Counted from the first letter of the stretch, positions 20,166-30,474 are shown. The stretch is DNA of 64,000 nucleotides from Okapia johnstoni (GCA_024291935.2 JAGTYA010000026.1:8226001-8290000); one strand, 5' to 3'. Program-made: numbers and translations. Notes: generated by a model not told the origin, from the letters alone.

Positions 20166-20740
20166 TCTCGGTGAAACCCTGGGCTTCTGGCCACTGAGTG
20201 CCCCGGGTATTGTCTGGTTACCCCCTCTCCGCCAGCCTCCACTGGGAATGGGTATCAGGCCTTGCTGCCTTCTGGTGAGGCAGGGGAGAGTTGGGGGGAG
20301 CCGACTGTGCTCTCCACTCTGTACTGTTTGATGTCTGGCCAGAGGCCCCACCCTCTGCCCCTGCTCTTGACGCTGTCAGGATGCACTCTGGGTTTTCATA
20401 GGGCTGGAGAGGAGATGCCACAACCAGCAGGCAGGTCTCAGGTGTGTGTGTCATGCACACACACACACCCGGCCCCACAGGCCCAGCCAGGGCATGGCCT
20501 GAGGCCTCTGGCCACTTGGCCAAGAGAAAACAAGAGACCGCTTGTTCCAGTTGCAGAAGGCCAAAGTTGAGGAGTCAGGACCCCGGGGCCCCGGCCCCAC
20601 TGTGGACACGGATTAGCCTCCCAGGCCCCATGCCCCCTCCCTGTGGAACCAGAGGCACTGGACACATCTACCCAGAACAAGGAGACCCTCCCTGGGTGAG
20701 GCACCCCCCCAGCACCCGCAGGGCTGCACACAGAGCTGGC
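20166..20740. other. non-coding stretch, no gene seen
   Basis: GC-rich unique sequence with a short CA run at about 20455-20468. Only chance ORFs. Confidence 0.4.
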
Positions 20741-20742
20741 AT

Positions 20743-20764
20743 CGCTTGCTTGCTTGCTTGCTTT
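20743..20764. repeat. (GCTT)n microsatellite
   Basis: About five units of the tetranucleotide GCTT; a C12 run follows at 20802-20813. Confidence 0.9.
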
Positions 20765-21034
20765 CTGTCCCCCCAAGCCCAGGCTGTGCAGTTTGGGAAT
20801 TCCCCCCCCCCCCTTTGCTTATGGTTTATTCATGTAAACCCAGCCTGCATCTGTCCTCAGAAGACAAGAGAGAAGACGCAGGACAGAGGGAGAGACACAG
20901 AGGGGCTCAGAGAGACTGAGGGGCTCGTAGAGGGGACCTCAGGTATGTGTGGGCGTCCCTGTTCAAAGCCAGATAACCTACAAAGATCCAGCGAGATGCG
21001 CTCTCTCCCCGCGGCCTCCTGACAACAAGGGAGC

Positions 21035-21265
21035 CGTCACTGGGATGCGATTCATTGTCACCTCTTCATCTATCACCGGTTCCTTTTCAAACCTCTCCAC
21101 AGCTCGCTGGGGAGGGCCCAGCTCGTCCCCTGCCCTCTGCCACCCTCTCTGGGGCCAGGGAGGAAGCGGGAGGCTTTGTCTGTGCTAATTGCATTGTTAG
21201 ACCGAAGGTGCTTATGCTCGGCTGTCTAATTTGGGGCCTTTATTAACCATGATTGCTGGCTGACA
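21035..21265. promoter_or_regulatory. candidate conserved non-coding element
   Basis: Two AT-richer halves, cgattcattgtcacctcttc (about 21048) and gtgctaattgcattgttaga ... gtctaatttggggcctttat taaccatgattgctgg (about 21182-21262), bracket a GC-rich middle. No repeat match. TAATTG and CTAATT cores. Enhancer role inferred. Confidence 0.4.
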
Positions 21266-21635
21266 GGCAGGCAAGAGAACCAGCCTCGCTGCCCGTGTAG
21301 GGGGAGCAGGATTCAGCACACAGCAAGGCCTGTCCCTGCTACCCCCCACTTCCCGCCCCCTCTGGCACACACACCCACGTCACCCACTCCTCACTCGTCT
21401 CCAGTAGGTTTTATTCCCACAAGGGTTTCAGCAAGCAGAGGGGGAAGGAGCTGCTAGGAGGGTCACTGGCCAGTAATGGGGGCTTCTTGGGGGCCTGGAA
21501 ACTGACTGCCCTCCTCTCACCCCTTGATGAACTCCTGTTCCTCCTTCAGGAAGAAGCACAACGTCCCCTCCTTTGCAAGTCTTCTTCCTCTCCTTCCTTC
21601 ATTCCTTGGGCTGCCCTGACATCTGGTATAGATGC
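21266..21635. other. non-coding spacer
   Basis: GC-rich; cttcctctccttccttcatt (about 21583) resembles L2 but is too short to call. Confidence 0.35.
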
Positions 21636-21639
21636 GGGG

Positions 21640-21855
21640 TGTTTTTAGTTGATGCACGAGTGGCACTTCCAATGAACAGGCAGTCTTCCAGGTGTTTTAT
21701 AGCTGTTAACTCCTGCGGGCAATATTAACCCTAGGAGGAACACACTCTCCACACTGCTCGGATGAGAAAACTGAAACACAGAGAGGTTCAGCGACCAGCC
21801 CGAAGGCACACAGGGCCTGAGTCCACGCTGCTCCTGTGTCTGTGCCCTTGGCCAC
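21640..21855 (-). mobile_element. MIR SINE, near full length
   Basis: Antisense MIR: ttttatagctgttaactcct, gatgagaaaactgaaacaca gagaggttcagcgacc, aaggcacacagggcctgagt. Confidence 0.85.
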
Positions 21856-22375
21856 TCAGCCGTGGCCTTTCCATTGCCCACATTGCACTGAAAGGCTCCA
21901 TTCGGAAGGAGACTGCACTACAGCGACTGAGCTCCTGAGCCCTCCCACCGTCTTAACCTCCTCACCACTAGGAGGGAGGGCAGGTGGGGCCTATGTCCCC
22001 TTGCAGCTGGGGTGTCCCACGTGTCAGTCTCGTGGAATGTCAGCTTGTCAGTGTGGCTCCACCCCCGGGCCTGGAACCGAGCCTGCACAGGGTGGGTGTT
22101 CAGGAAGTGCTGACCGAGTTGTTACGAGAACCTCAATCTCACCCCAGTGTGGGTGCCAGCGTGCAGGAGAAGGCTGGGCTGAATTGGCTGGAACCTGTGA
22201 CATTTCCTTCAACCTCGTATGCGGTGGGATGTGCCCTGTCCACATCCAGGTGGTCCCAGGGTGTGGGTGGAGGACTTGGCAGATACGAGACCTGGGATTC
22301 GGGATAAGCCCAGTCCAAGTCGGCCCACAAACTCGGGGCTCCCTCTGGGAGGCACCCAAGGCTCATCACTTGTTC
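21856..22375. other. non-coding stretch, no gene seen
   Basis: Unique sequence with a 187-codon plus-strand frame that lacks any domain and runs into an L2; I treat it as chance. Confidence 0.45.
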
Positions 22376-22379
22376 AGTG

Positions 22380-22700
22380 ATGCCCACACTTCACATTGAT
22401 TGAGCACCTACTGCATTCCAGGCACTGTGCAAGGTGCAGGGGGCTGCTCAGAGAAGCAAGGGGAAGGCGCAGCCCTCACAGGGTGGTGGGACCAGGAGCT
22501 TGTGTAGGAAGACAACTGTATGCCCAGCTGGAGGAGTGAAGAGGAGGGACCCCTGTCTAGGGAAGTTGGAGAAGGCTTTACTTAAGAGGGGGGCCTTTGA
22601 GCAAGGCCAGGTGGTCATCCAGATAGAGAAGGGGCCAAGGCATGCCAGGCAGAGGCTTGGACAGAGTCTCAGAGGCATGAGCAAGGCGGTATTTGTTTGG
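22380..22700 (-). mobile_element. L2 LINE 3' end
   Basis: Antisense L2: ttgattgagcacctactgca ttccaggcactgtgcaaggt gc, then gaaggctttacttaagaggg gggcctttgagcaaggcc and aggcatgccaggcagaggc. Confidence 0.85.
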
Positions 22701-22726
22701 AAAATTAGCCAACAGAAGGAATGGAA

Positions 22727-22746
22727 AGGGGGGGCGGGGGGGGGGC
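22727..22746. repeat. G-rich run
   Basis: gggggggcggggggggggc at the edge of the L2; slippage-prone. Confidence 0.85.
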
Positions 22747-22856
22747 AGGTACATGAGTGTGTCCATTACTCCTTCGAAAAGTAAACTGGAACTTGATATT
22801 CCACTAAGGGATGCTCGCAAAAGTGCCCTGGCTGCCTAAACTGGGGCCTAGAGAGA

Positions 22857-22985
22857 TGTTTTAAAATGCAGATTACCCCACCCACAGATAATCCAATCCT
22901 GCAAATTGGGAGGGTGGGGGTGGCGACACCCAGGACCATGCATTTCGAACAAAGCCCTAGCTACGGTGTTAGATGCCTTAGAAAG
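22857..22985. mobile_element. MER5A-like hAT element, diverged
   Basis: ttttaaaatgcagattaccc (about 22859) near one end and ccaggaccatgcatttcgaa (about 22930) near the other resemble the inverted halves of MER5A ('aaatgcagattcctgggcccc' / 'ggaatctgcatttttaac'). Confidence 0.55.
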
Positions 22986-23109
22986 CCCGAGCCGGCGCAA
23001 GGAGTGACCCGAGGCTCCGGAGGCTGGCCTGGCGTCGGAGCAGGCCAGGCCTGCTCCTCTCCGCTAGCAGAAGGGCCCTCACCTCCAGCTGGGGGCGGGA
23101 CGGAGGCCT

Positions 23110-23345
23110 AGCGTGAAGGAAGGGCGGACGGCAGCAAAGTCAGCGCGCGGCGCATCCATCTGCCCTGACAGCCAGCAATTACACCGCGTGATCGCCAGAT
23201 TACTCCAAATGCATTTATTACAGGGGTTAGAAGCGGGGGACTTATTTACTGGCAAATCCATACTCATTACAAGACTCAGCCTAGCTAGACTGAAAACAGC
23301 TCAACTGAAACAAATAATTACCAAAGTCCTTCCAGCACGAGGCTC
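23110..23345. promoter_or_regulatory. strong candidate conserved non-coding element
   Basis: A dense AT-rich block: agcaattacaccgcgtgatc, gattactccaaatgcattta ttacagggg, cttatttactggcaaatcca, ctcattacaagactcagcc, acaaataattaccaaag. It has several TAAT/ATTA cores and ATGCAT. No repeat match; frames closed. Adjacent CpG-rich DNA (23420-23640) may be functionally linked. Confidence 0.55.
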
Positions 23346-23419
23346 TCAGGTGGTTGGGGAGAGCGGTGGAGGGGCGCCGGGCACTTTCCATGAAGAAAAG
23401 GGAGGAACAGTCCTCGGGT

Positions 23420-23640
23420 AAAGGATACCCCGCCGCCCGCCCGGAGATGATGCGATGCGCATGCCCGCCCAGGGTATGAATATGCAAATAAGCCCCGCAG
23501 GGTGGGTGGGCTGACACGCTGCTGGGCGCCTAGGGCTCGGGTCCGCCGCCCACACCCGCCGTGGCCAAGAGGCGTGGGGAAGGGGAGCGACCGGGGAGGG
23601 CAGCGTTCCAAGACCGGGCCTTGGAAATGCAGCGCACGTC
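23420..23640. promoter_or_regulatory. CpG-enriched segment
   Basis: CpG dinucleotides are retained from about 23420 to 23640 (gccgcccgcccggagatgat gcgatgcgcatgcccgccc at 23430-23468, including a TGCGCATGC NRF1-like core). No splice or exon signal could be fixed. Confidence 0.4.
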
Positions 23641-23902
23641 CTGAATTGTCCCAGGAAAGACACACTGGGCGGGGCACAGAGATCAAGCCTAGACAGTCCT
23701 TGCCTGGATCTCACAGGCCTGAGGACGGCTGGCGGTTGTGGAGGGGCCAGGATCTCCTCCGGGTACTCCCACCAGGCGCACACAGTTCTGACCTTGTACC
23801 CACACCGCTGACAGACACTGGGCGTCCTGGGCGCTGTAAACTTGGGGATAGCACACTGGGGTCTCAGGCCTTCCGCACCCACTTGGAACTCTGGGATTCC
23901 AG

Positions 23903-23942
23903 CAAAAAAAAAAAAAAAAAAAAATCAAGGATTTTTTTTTTT
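23903..23942. repeat. A-tract/T-tract inverted repeat
   Basis: About 20 A residues, the spacer tcaagga, then about 11 T residues: a simple hairpin-capable AT tract. Confidence 0.9.
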
Positions 23943-23964
23943 AAGGACTGATAGACCTCGCCTG

Positions 23965-24012
23965 GACTCCTGCTCCCATTTGACAAATGAGAACATTGAG
24001 GCGGGGCCGGCC
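23965..24012 (-). mobile_element. MIR SINE, short fragment
   Basis: cccatttgacaaatgagaac attgaggc is an antisense MIR core. Confidence 0.5.
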
Positions 24013-24149
24013 GCAGTCTGCGTGCACAGGAGTGCAGCCCCTGGGCCTCCCGGGTGGCGGTATCAGCAAGCGGTGCCCTGCGTGGAGAGCTGTCAGGACG
24101 ATTGAAACGTGGGCTCGGCCTTTCTGCCCGCTGGGCAGATGCTGGCACT

Positions 24150-24260
24150 GCCACCCGCGCCTTAAATATTCATTCACTTGACAGAACACTAATTAAACAA
24201 AGTAAGGTGCATTATTACTTGATTAAAATTTTTATTGGCAGCTTAATTGGTCTGTTAGTT
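24150..24260. promoter_or_regulatory. strong candidate conserved non-coding element
   Basis: cgccttaaatattcattcac ttgacagaacactaattaaa caaagtaaggtgc, then attattacttgattaaaattTTTATTGGcagcttaattgg. CTAATTAAAC, GATTAAAA and TTTTATTG (24230-24237) cores with a CCAAT box on the minus strand. No repeat match; all frames stop-rich. Enhancer function inferred. Confidence 0.55.
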
Positions 24261-24269
24261 GCCCCTTAG

Positions 24270-24480
24270 GGAGTTGGTCACCCGCTTCCCCCTCCCCACG
24301 CCGTGTGGGAGGGGGCCCCTAGCCATCGTTGCTCCTCTTAGCCCTTCGCGGCCTATGGGGCCACTGGGGCGCCCCGCCCCCAGTACCCCAGCGGCAGGCG
24401 GGGCGCTCGGGGGTCTCGAGCCCCGCCCCAAGGCCAGCAAAGTGGGGAGGCAACCAATCAGCGCCTAGGGGCGGGCCTCT
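24270..24480. promoter_or_regulatory. CpG-enriched segment beside the AT-rich element
   Basis: CpGs at about 24283-24480, including a GC box (ccccgccccc at about 24374) and a CCAAT motif (accaatcagcgcc at about 24453). It could be a weak promoter; no exon or donor seen. Confidence 0.35.
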
Positions 24481-24484
24481 GGCG

Positions 24485-25050
24485 GTCAAGCTCGCCGGGG
24501 CTCCACCTCTGAATGCGCATCCCGAACACCTTGGAGAGGGACGGGACCCAGACTTGGAGGGGAAGGCCTCAGTCTGATGGGCCTGGAGTGGCTGAGTGAC
24601 CTACGCATCTCCAGGCCTACGCTTCGGCTTCCCTATGTGCTCCACCGCAGGGCTGCCCCCATAGGCCCTCTGTCCAGGCACAGGCACCTCCCTGCCCACA
24701 GCCTCTGTTCCCCCAGTCAGAGTGGGGTGCTTTGCAGTTAGGTATGGCCGGGGGACCCAGAGCTCACCCAGCCCAGCTGCGGAAGGCCCTGGGAATGCCC
24801 TCGCAGAACAGGGCTAGTCTCCCACTGCCTATACAAGTACCCCTCTTGGTGCCACCCCTCTTGGGGGCTTGCCACCCCCGGAGTCAGTGGCTGGACACAC
24901 TCACCCTAAGTGGAGCTGGAACCACGTGTTCCCTCTTCACAACCCACACCTCATAGGTGCTTCTCCCACCTGCCCCTCAGGGTGATGGTGGTCTGGAGCC
25001 AAGCTTTGCCCCTCTCAGACCAGCTGCCCCTTCTCTCTCTCTTCTCCCAG
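24485..25050. other. non-coding stretch, no gene seen
   Basis: GC-rich unique sequence without recognised elements. Confidence 0.4.
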
Positions 25051-25099
25051 GTCTGTCTTCTGGAGGGCTCACATCAGAGGAGGACCAGGGGCTACTCCA

Positions 25100-25400
25100 C
25101 ACCTTTAGCACTAGTCAAACCCCTGGGTGAGCCTCAGTTTACAAGCTAAGTCACCTCAGTTGTGTCCGACTCTTTGCAACCCCCTGGACTGTAACCCACC
25201 AGGCTCCTCTGTCCATGGGATTCTCCAGGCAAGAATACTGGAGTGGGTAGCCATGCCCTTCCTCCAGGGGATCTTCCCGACACAGGGATCGAACTTGCGT
25301 CTCTTATGTCTCCTGCATTGGTTCTTTACCACTAGTGCCACCTGGGAAGCCTGGAGTCTCAGTTTATCCCAGTGCAAAATGGGTGCCCGAACTCATCCAA
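25100..25400 (+). mobile_element. MIR SINE fragment split by a Bov-tA SINE
   Basis: The MIR core gagcctcagttta is interrupted at 25142; copies of ctcagttta lie on both sides (25133-25141 and 25358-25366), and the MIR resumes with tcccagtgcaaaatgggtgc. Confidence 0.6.
25142..25357 (-). mobile_element. Bov-tA SINE
   Basis: Antisense copy: gtgtccgactctttgcaacc ... ttctttaccactagtgccacctgggaagcc. The 9-bp ctcagttta duplication shows insertion into a MIR. Confidence 0.95.
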
Positions 25401-25489
25401 CAGGCATGGCTCGACTGTGGGACGCTGAGGCAGGAAATTGCCCTCTCCACTCTGAGCTCTCATCTCACTTGCTGCCAGGGCACTGCCTC

Positions 25490-25562
25490 CATCACCCCAC
25501 TTTACAGATAAGACAGTGGATGCCGAGGGGCTCAGTGACATGTCCAGGGTCATTGGGGGGGG
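25490..25562 (-). mobile_element. MIR SINE fragment
   Basis: cccactttacagataagaca gtggatgccgaggggctcag tgacatgtccagggtca matches antisense MIR. Confidence 0.7.
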
Positions 25563-25890
25563 GACCCAGGAGAGAGAGAAAGCAGGCTGGCGGGTGGGGG
25601 AGTGGCAAGACCGGGGAATGCTACTGGAAAACCAGAGGTGGGCATAGCTCTGTCTGTTCTGTTCACATGCCAGCGCGCCAGCTCAGCCCATTCAGCAAAC
25701 AGTGAACCCGCTCTGGGGGTGGGGATGGGGAAGAAACGGGCCTTCCCAGGTTGGCCTGGGTCTGGGTCACACCGCAACCTCCACCATGCCCGCTACCACC
25801 CCCATCCCCACCCCAGTGCTGGCCCCACTCACCCCACTGCGGCCCTCTCCAAACCCGCCTGCCTGCTCTCCAGAGAGGATCCAGGCCTGG
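25563..25890. other. non-coding spacer
   Basis: GC-rich unique sequence, no supported feature. Confidence 0.4.
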
Positions 25891-25894
25891 CCGA

Positions 25895-26075
25895 TGACAG
25901 AGGAATTGTCTGGCAGCCCCAGAAGCCGCCACTGGCGAGCAGGAGGCGAGGTAATTGGCATCGCAGGCTGCGGGAGCAGGAAATGAGCGGCCACAGCCCG
26001 CGTGGAGCGGGAAGCTGTTCAGTGTCATCGGCCTTATCTGGGAACAGGCTGCCCAATTACAGGGCCCTGCCCGCT
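25895..26075. promoter_or_regulatory. candidate conserved non-coding element
   Basis: Low-repeat block containing gacagaggaattgtctggca, gaggtaattggcatcgcagg, cagtgtcatcggccttatct gggaacagg and tgcccaattacagggcc. TAATTGG and CAATTA homeodomain-type cores plus a TTATCT (GATA) core. No repeat match. Function inferred. Confidence 0.45.
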
Positions 26076-26079
26076 ACAC

Positions 26080-26760
26080 CCAACAGCTGCCGGCTCCCCG
26101 CTGCCCCCCTCCCCGGTGTCCTCACAGCATCTCGGGGCCTGGGGGGCATATGCTGCCCCTGCCAGAGAGGACCAGGCAGCTGCCCAGAGAGAGGCCTGCC
26201 CTGATAGCCACCATCCAGGGACGCAGCACAGGTGCCTCCCGAGCCAGGCCTGGCATACAGGGCAGCAGCCGCCAGGTCCGGCACTCCTCACCTCCAGCTG
26301 ACTGTCCAGGCCGAGCCCTGCCCAGGGCTGTCTCTTCTCCTGAGTGTCAGGAGTACTCAGGCCAGGAGGCGAGATGAGAAGTGAGGGGCACACAGTTGGG
26401 TCCCTGGCCGCCCCATCTCAGGGTTCCCTCATGGGAGAACGAGCAGGTCACCCCGCTCAGATGCCTCGCCCCCTCTGCCAGCCACCGAATGAGAGGATTC
26501 ATAACTCCGTGGGTGGACAGCGCTCAGAAACGCAGCGCCACTGGGGGCTGTGATAGTCTGTCATGTATTAGGAAAACAGGACAGCAACGGGCTTGCAAGT
26601 GCACACGACGCAGGCCGATATTAGCAGATCATGCTGTGGCTCACAGGCCGGGGAGGGGGCAGCTGGACCAGGAGGGCCGGGCCGCCCTTCCAGGCCAGCG
26701 ATGGGTGGAGGGGCGCCTGGCCGTGCCGTGAGCGCCACAGAGGCCTGGGGGTGGCATGCG
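26080..26760. other. non-coding stretch, no gene seen
   Basis: GC-rich; the patch ctgtcatgtattaggaaaac (about 26559) and gccgatattagcagatcatg (about 26613) are AT-richer but too short to classify. Confidence 0.4.
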
Positions 26761-26764
26761 GGAA

Positions 26765-26880
26765 CGAGCAACTGGCTCTGGAATTGGACCCGACTAGAGT
26801 TCAAATCCTGTGCCTTCACCGGTTTGGGCCTCCACTTGTGCATCTGTCCACGTGGTCGTGAGAACTCAGCAGGCTCCTGG
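26765..26880 (+). mobile_element. MIR SINE, 5' half
   Basis: caactggctctggaattgga cccgactagagttcaaatcc tgtgcc matches the MIR tRNA-like head; cacttgtgcatctgtcc fits the core. Confidence 0.7.
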
Positions 26881-27615
26881 ACCCAAGGCTCAGACAGCTT
26901 TGAGCTCGGACTCAATGCCCAACAAATGACCGTCCCCGCCCCCCTCCTCCTGCAAGCGCTCCAGCATCCCTGCATGTCAGGCCCTCCTTTCTGGGAAGGT
27001 CTCTGTCAGACCTGCAGACGGAAAGGGGGACCCTGCATGAGGGACACCTTCCCATTGCCCCCCTCCACCGTGGCCCTTGGGGTGCTGGGTGCTGGGGCGG
27101 GGTCGCCTTAAGGACACACACTTAAGTGTCCTCTGGGGCTCCTGGAGTCACGTAAGAGTCTCCTTCCTTCGTGTAAGAGTCTCCGTCCTTCATGTGAGAG
27201 TCCCCTCCCCTTCTCCAGACAGAGAGGGGCCAGATGGCCTCAGGATCTCGCTCCTCCGCCCTGCTCTCTTCTCCTGAAAAGAGCCCTGACTCCCCGGGAG
27301 CTTCCCCTGGACTGGGATGGGGGGGGTCTGTCTGGCTCCTCTCTCTGTCCTAGAGCTGGCACCGAGTGGTCACTTCCCACGAGCTCTGATTCCCCCTCAG
27401 TGAAACTGCTTATCAAGCTGGAGCAGGACACAAACAGGGCAGACGAGGGTCCTGCCAGTCCTCTGGCTTGAGCACGGGAACCTCACTTTCTCAGTCCACA
27501 GATCGGGGTGAACTAGGAGGAACCGCAGTACGCTGTCCACTCCCTTAAATTCAGCCTCCAGCCAGCTCGCCCCAGAGATCTGCCAGACTTATAAACTAGC
27601 AGCTCACTGAGGCCA
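26881..27615. other. non-coding stretch with a short tandem repeat
   Basis: Mostly GC-rich unique sequence. At 27150-27203 about three diverged copies of cgtgtaagagtctccttcctt stand in tandem. No gene seen. Confidence 0.5.
27150..27203. repeat. three-copy, about 22-bp tandem repeat
   Basis: Units cgtaagagtctccttcctt, cgtgtaagagtctccgtcctt and catgtgagagtcccc differ by a few substitutions. Confidence 0.75.
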
Positions 27616-27619
27616 AGAG

Positions 27620-27850
27620 TGGCGCAGGGGTGACCCAGGGCCACCTGATGGGCATGCTGAGAGCAGGCTTAGTGACAACCGGTGTGGTGCAGACTGGCCT
27701 GCAGGGAGAGGCCTGAGGGCAGGATGACCAAGGGTGGCTTCTTGGGGGAGGTGGCACAGGAGCAGAGACTAGAAGGAAGGCCAGGCAGGCCTTGGGCTGG
27801 GCAGGGGTGCTGCGGTGGAAAGGCCAGGCCTGTCCTTGTGGCAGTGAATC
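27620..27850 (-). mobile_element. probable L2 LINE
   Basis: Antisense L2-like: ggtggcttcttgggggaggt ggcacaggagcagagactag aaggaaggccaggc ('gcttcctggaggaggtgacatttgagctgagacttgaagga'). Diverged. Confidence 0.5.
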
Positions 27851-28960
27851 TGGAGTGTGGACCAGCCATGAGCCTGGAGCCCTGAGTCTGGAAGCATAGA
27901 CATGATTTATAAGACAGACTGAGAACCTTCACAGGGGGTGGGACAGGCCCCTCACTCAGTGGCTCTCCTGGTTCATATGACCTCGCACCAAATCATGGAG
28001 ACCCCAGGATGGGCCTAGCACCCCCACTGTGTTCTCAGTTGTCCCCAGTGGTCAACTGGGGCCCTGGGGCCCCCTCTGTCCCTCAACCTGTTGGCCCTGC
28101 ATCTTCACCACAACCAGCCCCGTCAGGACCACCGCCTCCCCCCAAACCCCATGAGGGCTGGGTGGGGCTGGCAGCCCACCTGGCCCCCGGCTGTCACTCA
28201 CAGATGGAGACCTGGGCTCCGTCTCCCCATCCGTCTGTCCACTCTCTTGTGGAGCCTCCTGTTCCTGCAGCTGCTCCCCGTTCCCCACCACCCTCCTCCC
28301 TGCAGACAGCTTGGTTGGGCTGTGGGTGTGAATTTCCACTAGGAGGGAGGGGCCGTTCCTTCTGTTGCTGAAGCCTGGGGAGGGAGCAGGAAGCGGTGCA
28401 GGGGGAGGGCTGGGGAAGGGCAGTGGGTTTCCCGGGGCGGCCCTGCAGACCAGCGCTGAGGTCCAGCTCCCTCTGCCCCTTCTGTGAAGCCAAACAGGTG
28501 GGGGCACCCAGGGCTGGATGGCCCCCAGGCTGAGAGCAAAGCGGGCTGTGGTACCAACTGCCTTGGCTGCATACTGGAGGCTCAGAGTACACTCCTGAAC
28601 CCCATTGCCTCTTGGTCCTCTAAATGCATCCGTCCGGCAACCCTTCCCCACAGGGAGGACAAGCTGTGGTCCCATTTTGTGGATGGGAGGCCCAAGACCC
28701 TGAGGATGGACCATGTCTCCTGAGGACCCAGTTGCTCACAGAGCTCCCCAAGTGCCCGGTCTCCCTGTCGGCGGGAGCCGGCGTGTCCCCACTCTGCTGT
28801 GCCCAGGCTGCTCCGGGGGGTACACGAGCACACCGCAGCAGTCACAAGCCAGGCCTGGTGCTAAGAACTGACCCAGACCAGCGCTCTGTGTACGGAGGGG
28901 GAGCTGAGGCAGTGCAAGGGAGCGGGGAACAGACCCAGACTCGGCGTGGGCTCCACCCAC
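27851..28960. other. non-coding stretch, no gene seen
   Basis: GC-rich unique sequence. Long overlapping frames (for example 28052-28714 minus) are proline/glycine-rich and lack domains or splice context. A weak antisense-MIR-like core (ccattttgtggatgggaggc) at about 28673. Confidence 0.45.
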
Positions 28961-28964
28961 GCCC

Positions 28965-29110
28965 ACCCTCCAGCCATCCGTGGACATTTACTGCTTGTCT
29001 AACGTGCCAGGCCCTGGGGACCAGGAGAGAGCTGGGGCTCCTGCCTCTTCAGAGCTCACTGCCTGGCGGGGACAGACAATGGGTAGGAGCCGCGCTATAG
29101 ATAGAAAATG
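28965..29110 (-). mobile_element. L2 LINE 3' end
   Basis: Antisense L2: gtggacatttactgcttgtc taacgtgccaggccctgggg, then gcctcttcagagctcactgc ctggcggggacagac. Confidence 0.75.
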
Positions 29111-29555
29111 TCACTTTGTGCCCAGTGCTGGGCAAGGACACAGGCGAGGTGCTCCCCAGCTCCTCCTGGACCCTATGCGGGGGTGGGGGGGCATGTGGGA
29201 TGGGGACAGGCAGACCCTGAGCTGCCTGCTCCCACCCCAGCTTGGGCTCCAACTCCCCTCCCCACCCCCAGGCTGTGCAAATCTCCTGTCCCCTGTGGTT
29301 CCTGCTAATGAAGGGCAACTCCACCCACCCAGAAACCAGGCTGCTTCCAGCTGGTATTTAAAGAGGTGTCTCTGAGTGTGATGATGGCGCTTGCTCCGGG
29401 TCCTGTCTTCCGCCCACCCCGCAGTGTCCCTCTCAAGGTAAACGAGACCACAGAGCTACTGGCTGCCCTGCACCCCTGCTCTGGTCCCAGGGGAGCACCT
29501 CATCCAGGCCAGGCTCCCTGCATGGGGCACAGCAGATTCGGGGATAGCTAAGGCC
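29111..29555. other. non-coding spacer
   Basis: GC-rich unique sequence; nothing recognised. Confidence 0.4.
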
Positions 29556-29584
29556 TAAGGCTGCTCTCAGGTCACACCAGTTGG

Positions 29585-29760
29585 CTGTGAATGAAGGTCA
29601 ATTTCTGGATCAGGATTAGGGAAGCACGGAAGGCTTCCTGGAGGAGGCAACATCAGCACAGAAAAGAAAAGGCAGGTGGGGGCCAGACTTCAGTGCATTG
29701 GGAAATGGCAGGTGGGAGATTCATCAACTGTTTCAAGAAATTCAGCTGTGAAGGGGAAGA
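29585..29760 (-). mobile_element. L2 LINE, internal 3' part
   Basis: gcacggaaggcttcctggag gaggcaacatcagcacagaa matches antisense L2 ('ggaaggcttcctggaggaggtgacat'). Confidence 0.65.
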
Positions 29761-29802
29761 GAGAAAGAGGGCAGCAGCTAGAGGGAAAAAGGAGGTTCAG
29801 GG

Positions 29803-29805
<3 letters not shown>

Positions 29806-29841
<36 letters not shown>
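29806..29841. repeat. (GT)n microsatellite at a SINE tail
   Basis: About 18 GT units at the 3'-tail side of the antisense CHR SINE that follows; retroposon tails commonly seed such arrays. Confidence 0.95.
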
Positions 29842-29844
<3 letters not shown>

Positions 29845-30056
29845 AATGTTTATTTATTTATTTGGCTGTGTTGGGTCTTAGTTGCGGCACGTGAAATCTT
29901 CGTTGCATCATGCAGGGTGGTTCATGGGCTCTAGCTGTGGCGCCTGGCCTCAGCAGCTCAGTGGCATGTGGGATCTTCGTTCCCCGACCAGGGACTGAAC
30001 TCACGTCTCCTGTATTGCAAGGTGGATTCTTAACCACCGGACCACCAGGGAAATCC
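29842..30056 (-). mobile_element. CHR-type SINE
   Basis: Antisense copy: atttatttatttggctgtgt tgggtcttagttgcggcacg ... ccgaccagggactgaactca ... accggaccaccagggaaatcc. A 7-bp match, cagggag, at 29798-29804 and 30057-30063 may be the target duplication, enclosing the GT tail. Confidence 0.93.
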
Positions 30057-30294
30057 CAGGGAGAATATTTTTATCAGGAGACACTCAAAGTCCTTAAAAG
30101 CTACCCAGAAAATGCTATCTGAGGAGGGGTGGCCACTCAAGAAAAGAGAAATTTCAAAGGGAAGACCCCTCAAGGTAGGAAGGAAGGGGCTGGCCAGGCA
30201 GGGGTGGAGGCCAGGAGCAAGAAAGTTTAGAGACTGGGTAGGGAGCAAGAAGAGGGGAATTTCTATCTTCTCTGAGAAGTAACAGACGAGGTCA

Positions 30295-30375
30295 TCTTTC
30301 TCCCCAGGAAGGACTTGCCCATTTAAAAGATGAGGAAACTGAGGTTCAGGAAGGTTCCACGGCTTGCCCTTGGCC
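30295..30375 (-). mobile_element. MIR SINE fragment
   Basis: cccatttaaaagatgaggaa actgaggttcaggaaggttcc is an antisense MIR core. Confidence 0.75.
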
Positions 30376-30474
30376 TGAAGACTCTCTGGGACTCACTGGC
30401 TGGCTACCAGCCTGTACCCTGTCAGGCATCTCTGGCCTGAGGGGGGTATGAAAGGGGTGAGGGCCCAAGGGCAT

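Noticed and set aside
21836..22399. 187-codon plus-strand frame
   Set aside because: No recognisable domain and overlaps the L2 starting at 22380.
27130..27215. gtaagag repeats considered as alternative tandem splice donors
   Set aside because: They are part of a three-copy short tandem repeat with no adjacent exon or CpG promoter.
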